Assembly (NCBI GenBank): GCA_002479785.1
Contig: DLPD01000012.1
Coordinates: 31,043 to 58,953, forward strand
Source of the DNA: Cytophagaceae bacterium UBA7467
GTDB taxonomy: Bacteria > Bacteroidota > Bacteroidia > Cytophagales > Spirosomataceae
Length of the DNA stretch: 27,911 nt
Direction of reading: 5' to 3'
The notes under the pieces are model-generated. The model ran no database searches. It worked only from the letters and a program-made list of their open reading frames with translations, and had not been told where the DNA came from. The position numbers were made by a program, and so were the translations under genes. Below, piece by piece: positions 23,109 through 27,911 of the stretch (positions are counted from its first letter, which is position 1; each line of letters opens with the position of its first letter).

Positions 23109-23579
23109 TTAATTTAATCTTGCTTTGGATAAGAGGCTATTTATTTTTAAATAAACCTCTGCATCTGTTAATAATAAATATTGCTTTTTACGGGAGTCAT
23201 AAGCCTCTGGTACTCTGACGATACATTCTCTAATGTTTAGAAGGACAAATAATTTTGTATTTAATTCTTTAATAACAAGGTGTCTTCTTTGTCTTTGATT
23301 TTCTGCACTTTTCCCTTTCAAATTTAATAATTGATTTAGTTGACTTACTGAAATTCCATCATTTCTGTTATTTAATAAGTTTTCTAGGATTTTTTCTTCA
23401 TGTGGATCAAACTTCCAGGATAAAAAATGATTATCTAGATGTAGAATTTGCAAACTATCAGATTGTTGATTAGGCGTTGATTTAATTTCTGGAACTCTGT
23501 ACGCTCCATTAAAGAATGGACGCGCAATAAGTATTGTAAGTAGAATTATTATCGCTAAAAGAAATATTATTAATTCCAT
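23109..23579 (-). CDS. Membrane-anchored protein with possible winged-helix domain
   Basis: 156-residue protein I cannot assign to a named family. Residues 3-19 form one hydrophobic helix with no Lys or Arg before it and Arg20 after it, which predicts a cytoplasmic C-terminus. After a polar linker, residues 57-125 have a helix-helix-helix-strand pattern (DPHEEKILENLL; SVSQLNQLLNL; SAENQRQRRHLVIKELNTKLF; then a beta stretch IRECIVRVP) like a winged-helix DNA-binding domain with a basic third helix. This is an inference from pattern. The gene is clearly A/T-rich. It faces away from the export operon across a 188-base region with paired GTTATAAC sites, which suggests it regulates that operon. 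It ends at its own terminator. No cleavable signal peptide. Confidence 0.65.
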   Translation of the reverse strand: MELIIFLLAIIILLTILIARPFFNGAYRVPEIKSTPNQQSDSLQILHLDNHFLSWKFDPHEEKILENLLNNRNDGISVSQLNQLLNLKGKSAENQRQRRHLVIKELNTKLFVLLNIRECIVRVPEAYDSRKKQYLLLTDAEVYLKINSLLSKARLN

Positions 23580-23645
23580 AGGGTCGGCATTATTTTACCA
23601 CTTTAATTGCAATAGTAAAATTTTAAAAAATTAAAATATGTTAAT

Positions 23646-23699
23646 TGTGTTATAACGGTTTATAAAATTATTTAACGGTATAATTTACTGTGTTATAAC
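23646..23699. promoter_or_regulatory. Paired palindromic GTTATAAC sites, candidate operators
   Basis: TGTGTTATAAC occurs at 23646-23656 and 23689-23699, 43 bases apart (about four helical turns). The GTTATAAC core is a perfect palindrome. A related TTTAACGGTATAA lies between (about 23671-23683), echoing TATAACGGTTTATAA at the first site. The location between divergent genes fits an operator array. The export operon's own -7 box is unclear; AAATTTTG at 23720-23727 is a one-mismatch candidate. Confidence 0.45.
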
Positions 23700-23767
23700 A
23701 TTTTATGTTTTTTAAAAATAAATTTTGAGATAAAATTGCTGGGGTAATTAAACGTATTAAAATACCC

Positions 23768-26392
23768 ATGGCCGTAAAATCAACGCTCGCCGTTTTATTC
23801 CTTTCATTATCTTTTTTTGCAAATGGTCAGAATGTTAATTCTGCACTTCTAGGACAGTTCAGAACAGTATTAGATGCCAAAGGAGTCAGTGAAGAAGACT
23901 TAAAGCAGAATTTAATGTCTAAAGGTCTGAACGTAGAAACTATGACGGAAGCTGATGCCTTAAAAAACCGTCCAATCATAGAACAAACGATTAATGAGCT
24001 GGAACAAAAGAATAAGCCAAAGAAAATAGAGTTACCTATCGTAGCAAAAGATACTTTAGCAAAAACAGAAAAGAAAACTGAACCTGTCATTGTAAAAAAA
24101 GATAGTATTCAGATAAAGAAGACTGCTATCTATGGGCATGCCATGTTTCAAGACAAGTCGCTTGATTTTGCCCGTTTATCCAAAGACGCAAGCCCACCTG
24201 ACTCTTACGTATTAGCCCCAGGAGATCGTATCAACCTCATCATCTTTGGGAAATCTCAGGCAGATCTGCAATACGAAATTTCAAGTGCAGGATTTATTCT
24301 ACCAGCTCAGATGCCTAAGATATTCTTGAGTGGGCTTACTTTGAAGCAAGCAAAAGTCTTATTAGCAAATCGCTTCTCTACTTATTATGTATTCAATAGC
24401 GACCAGTTTGCCTTGACGTTGAATACGTCAAGGACATTAAACGTGAACATTTTTGGAGAAGTAGAAAAGCCCGCTTCTTACACGACCTCAGCTTTAAATA
24501 CGGCCATAAATGTGCTTTCTGCGAGTGGAGGACCTAATGAATTAGGAACCGTCCGTTCTATTCAGATTATCCGCGGGAACACGAGAAAGTTATTGGATAT
24601 CTATGCCTTCATGCGCGATCCCATCCTTCAGTATGATTTCTTCTTACAGAACAACGATATCATCTATGTTCCGCCGGCAGATATTGTCGTGAAGGTAGAG
24701 GGTGGCGTAAATCGTCCCATGTTGTATGAGATGAAGAAGAAAGAGACCATTAAAGATTTGATCTCTTTTGCAGGAGGATTTAAAAAAGACGCATACACGG
24801 ATTTAGTCCAAATCGAGCGATACGAAAATAACCAGGTAGTATTGAAAGACTATTCTTTAACGGATGTACTAGAGAACAAAATCTCTCTTAACTTCTTGAA
24901 TGGTGATATTGTCAGATTTAAATCCATTTATAGCCCCTTAAAAACGGTTGTAAAAATCAATGGCGCAGTAGCCTATCCTGGTAATTATGCGATTAACAGT
25001 GCCAAAACCGTAAAATCATTAATTGAAAAAGCGAAATTAACCCCTGAGGCAAAAGCGGATCAGGTTTTCTTATTCAGGAAAAAATTAGATCAATCTGTTC
25101 AAGTACAATCGATGGCTCTTCAAGAAATTCAAACAGGTAAAATAGCTGATATAAACTTAGAGAATGAAGATTCAGTAGTGGTATTTGATCAAGCGCGCTA
25201 TGTAGAGAAATTCAAGATTTCTGTGGTGGGAGATGTACAGAGTCCCTTCGAACGCTTGTTTGCCTACGGCAATGGATTAAGTGTACAAGAAGCAATCGCA
25301 TTAGCCGGCGGACTTAAAACAACTGCCTCTACACAAGCTTATGTGTACCGCACGAACCCATTAGAGACAAAGAAAACCATCTATATCCCAGTCGCTACTA
25401 ACGCTAGCTTTAATCTCTTATCAGGAGACCAATTAGTGGTTTTAAACAAAGAGCAATTCGAGTATGAGTCTTCGATCAATATAGGGGGAGAAGTAAACAA
25501 ACCTCTACAGCTTCGTTTCGATCCTAGCTTGCAGCTGGCAAATCTATTCCAATTAGCTGGAGGTATAACGCGTGCAGCGGACATTACGCGCGTAGATGTG
25601 TTTCGATTAACTTTCTCTACCACAGAAAGCCCTAGAAAAAGCCTCATCTCTCTTCAGATAGACAAGAATTACAAAATAACAGAAGGCCCTAGTGACTTCC
25701 AATTATCCCCTTTCGATTATGTGGTGATCAGACGCATAGTAGACTTTCGCTTAAATGAATCTGTCCAAATCGCTGGAGAAGTTAAATACCCTGGCCAATA
25801 CATCATCAAAGGCGCTAACTACCACTTCTCTGATTTGATTAAAGATGCAGGTGGATTGACAAAAGTATCTGATTTATGGAATGCGAAATTAACACGTTAT
25901 TCTGACAGTTCTGGCATCGTCGTATTTGATGCCAATAAGGCTTTGAATCACGAAAGAAGCTTTAAATATGACCCCATTCTGTTAGAGAATGATTACGTCG
26001 AGGTTCCTAAAATATCTTCTGTTGTTAACATCGAAGTAAATGCAACCAAATACGTTTTAGGGGAAAAACAGAAAAGTCTTCAAATCATTTATCAAGGTGC
26101 CCATTCCGCTAAATGGTACATCAATCACTTTGCAGGTGGTCTCGCTAAGAAGGCTGACAAGAAAAGCATCATCGTGATCCGAGAAAACGGTTTAGCCTCA
26201 GGAACGCACAAAGTATTAGGAATATTCAAACGATACCCTACGGTTCGCTATGGGGATACAATCAAAGTGAGCTATGAAGTAGAGAAACCAAACGATAAGA
26301 AGGATGACAAACCTGTGGATTGGGATAAAATGTTGGCTAAGCTCATTAGTGTAGGAACCCTATACGCCTTGATCGCAAACGCTACGAAATAA
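23768..26392 (+). CDS. Multi-SLBB outer-membrane polysaccharide export protein (Wza-like)
   Basis: 874-residue polysaccharide export protein. It has a signal peptide (LAVLFLSLSFFANGQ), a charged N-terminal region (about 25-120), and the Poly_export domain at about 146-220 (YVLAPGDRINLIIFG, then AGFILPAQM). Six SLBB repeats start near 225 (VNIFGEVEKP), 307 (VKVEGGVNRP), 394 (VVKINGAVAYPG), 484 (ISVVGDVQSP), 569 (INIGGEVNKP) and 665 (VQIAGEVKYPG), each ending in an AGG-like turn. A weaker seventh lies near 753-791. A short hydrophobic segment near the C-terminus (LISVGTLYALIA) may be the outer-membrane helix. E. coli Wza is about 380 residues, so this is the long Bacteroidota form. There is no lipobox cysteine. 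It overlaps the Wzz-like gene by one base (TAATG). Confidence 0.9.
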   Translation: MAVKSTLAVLFLSLSFFANGQNVNSALLGQFRTVLDAKGVSEEDLKQNLMSKGLNVETMTEADALKNRPIIEQTINELEQKNKPKKIELPIVAKDTLAKTEKKTEPVIVKKDSIQIKKTAIYGHAMFQDKSLDFARLSKDASPPDSYVLAPGDRINLIIFGKSQADLQYEISSAGFILPAQMPKIFLSGLTLKQAKVLLANRFSTYYVFNSDQFALTLNTSRTLNVNIFGEVEKPASYTTSALNTAINVLSASGGPNELGTVRSIQIIRGNTRKLLDIYAFMRDPILQYDFFLQNNDIIYVPPADIVVKVEGGVNRPMLYEMKKKETIKDLISFAGGFKKDAYTDLVQIERYENNQVVLKDYSLTDVLENKISLNFLNGDIVRFKSIYSPLKTVVKINGAVAYPGNYAINSAKTVKSLIEKAKLTPEAKADQVFLFRKKLDQSVQVQSMALQEIQTGKIADINLENEDSVVVFDQARYVEKFKISVVGDVQSPFERLFAYGNGLSVQEAIALAGGLKTTASTQAYVYRTNPLETKKTIYIPVATNASFNLLSGDQLVVLNKEQFEYESSINIGGEVNKPLQLRFDPSLQLANLFQLAGGITRAADITRVDVFRLTFSTTESPRKSLISLQIDKNYKITEGPSDFQLSPFDYVVIRRIVDFRLNESVQIAGEVKYPGQYIIKGANYHFSDLIKDAGGLTKVSDLWNAKLTRYSDSSGIVVFDANKALNHERSFKYDPILLENDYVEVPKISSVVNIEVNATKYVLGEKQKSLQIIYQGAHSAKWYINHFAGGLAKKADKKSIIVIRENGLASGTHKVLGIFKRYPTVRYGDTIKVSYEVEKPNDKKDDKPVDWDKMLAKLISVGTLYALIANATK

Positions 26393-27489
26393 TGAATATG
26401 AACGCAGCAGTTGAAAATAGAGCTCCGGATGAAATAGAAATTGATCTATTCGCTGAATTACAGTTGTTAAAACAACTCATTCGGAAGAATTGGCTTTGGA
26501 TTGCCTTACTCAGTATGCTAGGTGCAGCAGCGGGTTATTATTATGTATCTAAACAAAAGCCTCAATATACAGCTAAATACAAGTTCTCCGTTAAGCTCTC
26601 TGAAATGTCAGGAGCTGGAGCCATGTCTGGATTAGCTTCATTAATAGGCGGAGGTGGTGGAGGTGCTGATCCTTATGCGAAAATCATCGAATTAGCTGGA
26701 TCTGAGAAAATCATAGGAAAAGCACTTTACAATGTGACTGAAGTGGATGGTAAGAGAGAAATGTTGATTAACCATTTCATTCGACTTGAGGGCTTGAATC
26801 AAAAATGGTCGAAAGACAGCACCTTGCAAAAGGTAAAGTTTAAACCGATTCTATATTCTATCGAACGTTTAAGTTACGGAGAAAGAAAAGCCTTGTTTAC
26901 TATTTTAGGTCAAATTGTAGGAGGAGAAGAGGCTACAGCTCAAGGAGTTTTTGCACGCGAATACGATAAAAAGACAGGCCTGATAAATCTCACCGTCACC
27001 CATTGGGATGAGGAGTTTGCCATAGCCTTGTCCCGTTCCATTTACCAAGAACTCATTGATTTTTACACCTACGATTCATTTGATAATATGTCTTTAAATG
27101 TCCGTAATGTGAAAAACAAAGTGGATAGCATTCGAAATGCACTCTATGCTACACAGATGGCAGCAGCTAAAAAATCTGATCAAGCCTTAGGACTCATCCT
27201 GCGTGAAGATCAAGTAGCCCAAAAGAGTCTCAACATTAAAGAACAAATGTTAATTACCATGCTAGGGGAGGCTCAAAAAAACTACGAGACTTTAAGTATG
27301 ATGCAGAGAAGTTCTAAACCAGACTTCACTCTGATTAGGGAGCCATTTTCACCATTAACACCTAAAGTTAAAAGTAAAATACTATTCTCTATAGGACCGC
27401 TTATTCTAATCGCCTTTGGTTCTGTTGCATTCTTACGCATTCGCCTGTTAATGAAGTCCTTCTTTAGACCTAAAACCAGCCATGAGTAA
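26392..27489 (+). CDS. Wzz/Wzc-type chain-length determinant without kinase domain
   Basis: 365-residue inner-membrane protein of the polysaccharide co-polymerase (Wzz) family, which sets chain length and bridges to the export channel. An N-terminal cytoplasmic segment is followed by a first transmembrane helix (about 35-52, WLWIALLSMLGAAAGYYYV). The periplasmic Wzz domain starts YTAKYKFSVKLSE and has a Gly-rich loop (about 86-93). A helical region of coiled-coil character (about 240-300) precedes the second helix (about 332-352), which follows a Pro-containing FSPLTPKVK. The protein stops soon after helix 2, so the Walker-type tyrosine kinase of Wzc is absent; a separate kinase would have to lie elsewhere. 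Coupled to the SLBB gene by TAATG, it overlaps the next small gene by 8 bases. Confidence 0.85.
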   Translation: MNMNAAVENRAPDEIEIDLFAELQLLKQLIRKNWLWIALLSMLGAAAGYYYVSKQKPQYTAKYKFSVKLSEMSGAGAMSGLASLIGGGGGGADPYAKIIELAGSEKIIGKALYNVTEVDGKREMLINHFIRLEGLNQKWSKDSTLQKVKFKPILYSIERLSYGERKALFTILGQIVGGEEATAQGVFAREYDKKTGLINLTVTHWDEEFAIALSRSIYQELIDFYTYDSFDNMSLNVRNVKNKVDSIRNALYATQMAAAKKSDQALGLILREDQVAQKSLNIKEQMLITMLGEAQKNYETLSMMQRSSKPDFTLIREPFSPLTPKVKSKILFSIGPLILIAFGSVAFLRIRLLMKSFFRPKTSHE

Positions 27490-27757
27490 CAAAGTCTCTT
27501 CTTACTTGAAACGAGCTATTTTCAAACTCGTCTATTTTAGAGGGATGCCGTTCTCTGTTTTAGCCTCTATTGGCTTTGCTTCAAGGTATAGTTACAAAGA
27601 AATGGCTGTGATACTTAGAAGGTGGAAACACTCTACAGAGTTTACGGAATCCAATATAATTGCTAAATGGGAATGCTTCCATACCATCATTTTTATCCGT
27701 TACAATTTCAAAGGAGAGTTCTTGTACATCGAAAAAGAAATATGGAAGCACCAATAG
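27482..27757 (+). CDS. Small unknown protein at the end of the export operon
   Basis: 91-residue protein that I do not recognise. It is basic at the N-terminus (SSYLKRAIFKLVYF), has a mildly hydrophobic centre (FSVLASIGFA) and ends in an aromatic beta-like stretch (IIFIRYNFKGEFLYIEKEIW). There is no signal peptide or clear transmembrane helix. It overlaps the Wzz-like gene by 8 bases, shares its A/T-rich codon use, and is followed 30 bases later by the operon terminator, so it is very likely a true third gene. A role in export or its control is inferred from position only. Confidence 0.65.
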   Translation: MSNKVSSYLKRAIFKLVYFRGMPFSVLASIGFASRYSYKEMAVILRRWKHSTEFTESNIIAKWECFHTIIFIRYNFKGEFLYIEKEIWKHQ

Positions 27758-27787
27758 ATAATTTTAGTACGTATATAGATTGTTATG

Positions 27788-27823
27788 ACAAGACCCTGCT
27801 GATAGTGGGGTTTTGTATTTTTC
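27788..27823 (+). terminator. Intrinsic terminator of the SLBB-Wzz export operon
   Basis: ACAAGACCC (27788-27796) pairs with GGGTTTTGT (27808-27816) over nine positions, one a G-U pair, around an 11-base loop. It is followed by ATTTTTC. It lies 31 bases after the stop of the last operon gene. Confidence 0.75.
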
Positions 27824-27840
27824 TAAGCATCTTAATTCTG

Positions 27841-27870
27841 CGATTTTGGAGTTTTGACCACATAGGTCAA
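27841..27870 (+). repeat. Palindromic intergenic repeat, copy 3 with covaried arms
   Basis: It begins CGATTTT, as in copies 1 and 2, and ends with TTGACC-ACATA-GGTCAA (27854-27870; 6-bp arms, 5-base spacer). Aligned without gaps to 13651-13680 it matches at 21 of 30 bases. The outer-arm change A/T to C/G is compensated on both sides. A further TTGACA half-site follows at 27874-27879. Confidence 0.6.
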
Positions 27871-27911
27871 TAATTGACAATTCCTTTAATAAAAACAAAA
27901 GACCCTAACAT

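Overview
The window looks like chromosomal DNA from a Bacteroidota bacterium, probably order Cytophagales (inferred). The evidence is the TAnnTTTG-type -7 promoter boxes, the lack of clear Shine-Dalgarno sequences, signal peptides ending in A-Q or G-Q, a split Wza/Wzz-type export system, several Wzi-family outer-membrane proteins, and a GH95 fucosidase. No tRNA, rRNA, CRISPR array, insertion sequence or prophage was seen. GC content is uneven: the AbiEi-like gene (2396-3025), the 23109-23767 stretch and the export operon to 27757 are visibly richer in A/T than the rest.

Layout. (1) 1-11258 is a surface-polysaccharide locus. It holds the tail of an unidentified gene, a Wzx-type flippase, a GT2 glycosyltransferase translationally coupled to an orphan AbiEi-like regulator, two tandem Wzi-like barrels, a Wzy/O-antigen-ligase-like membrane protein, a WecG/TagA/CpsF glycosyltransferase, a WcaJ-like initiating phosphoglycosyltransferase and a third Wzi-like barrel. 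(2) 11320-14613 holds a small PEGA protein, a cystathionine synthase/lyase-type PLP enzyme, LptB, a 420-base gene-free stretch with a duplicated palindromic repeat, a lipoprotein and a small XRE regulator. (3) 14801-19122 is a two-gene operon of exported amidohydrolase-like proteins; only one of its three amidohydrolase modules keeps the HxH metal motif. (4) 19205-22950 holds a ferritin-like diiron protein, then a TylF-type methyltransferase and a GH95 alpha-L-fucosidase in one operon. (5) 23109-27757 holds a membrane-anchored protein with a possible winged-helix domain, divergent from an export operon of a multi-SLBB outer-membrane protein, a kinase-less Wzz-type protein and a small unknown protein, closed by an intrinsic terminator.

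Taken together, most of the window supports building, exporting and anchoring an envelope polysaccharide. WcaJ-like starts the lipid-linked unit, the GT2 and GT26 enzymes extend it, Wzx flips it, the Wzy/WaaL-like protein polymerises or ligates it, the SLBB and Wzz proteins export it, and the Wzi proteins bind it at the surface. LptB belongs to the parallel lipopolysaccharide export route.

The least explained signals are: a dispersed palindromic repeat whose arms covary between copies; the membrane-anchored putative regulator with paired GTTATAAC sites before the export operon; the AbiEi antitoxin-like gene coupled to a glycosyltransferase instead of a toxin; and promoter boxes placed so close to two Wzi start codons that leaderless transcripts are likely.
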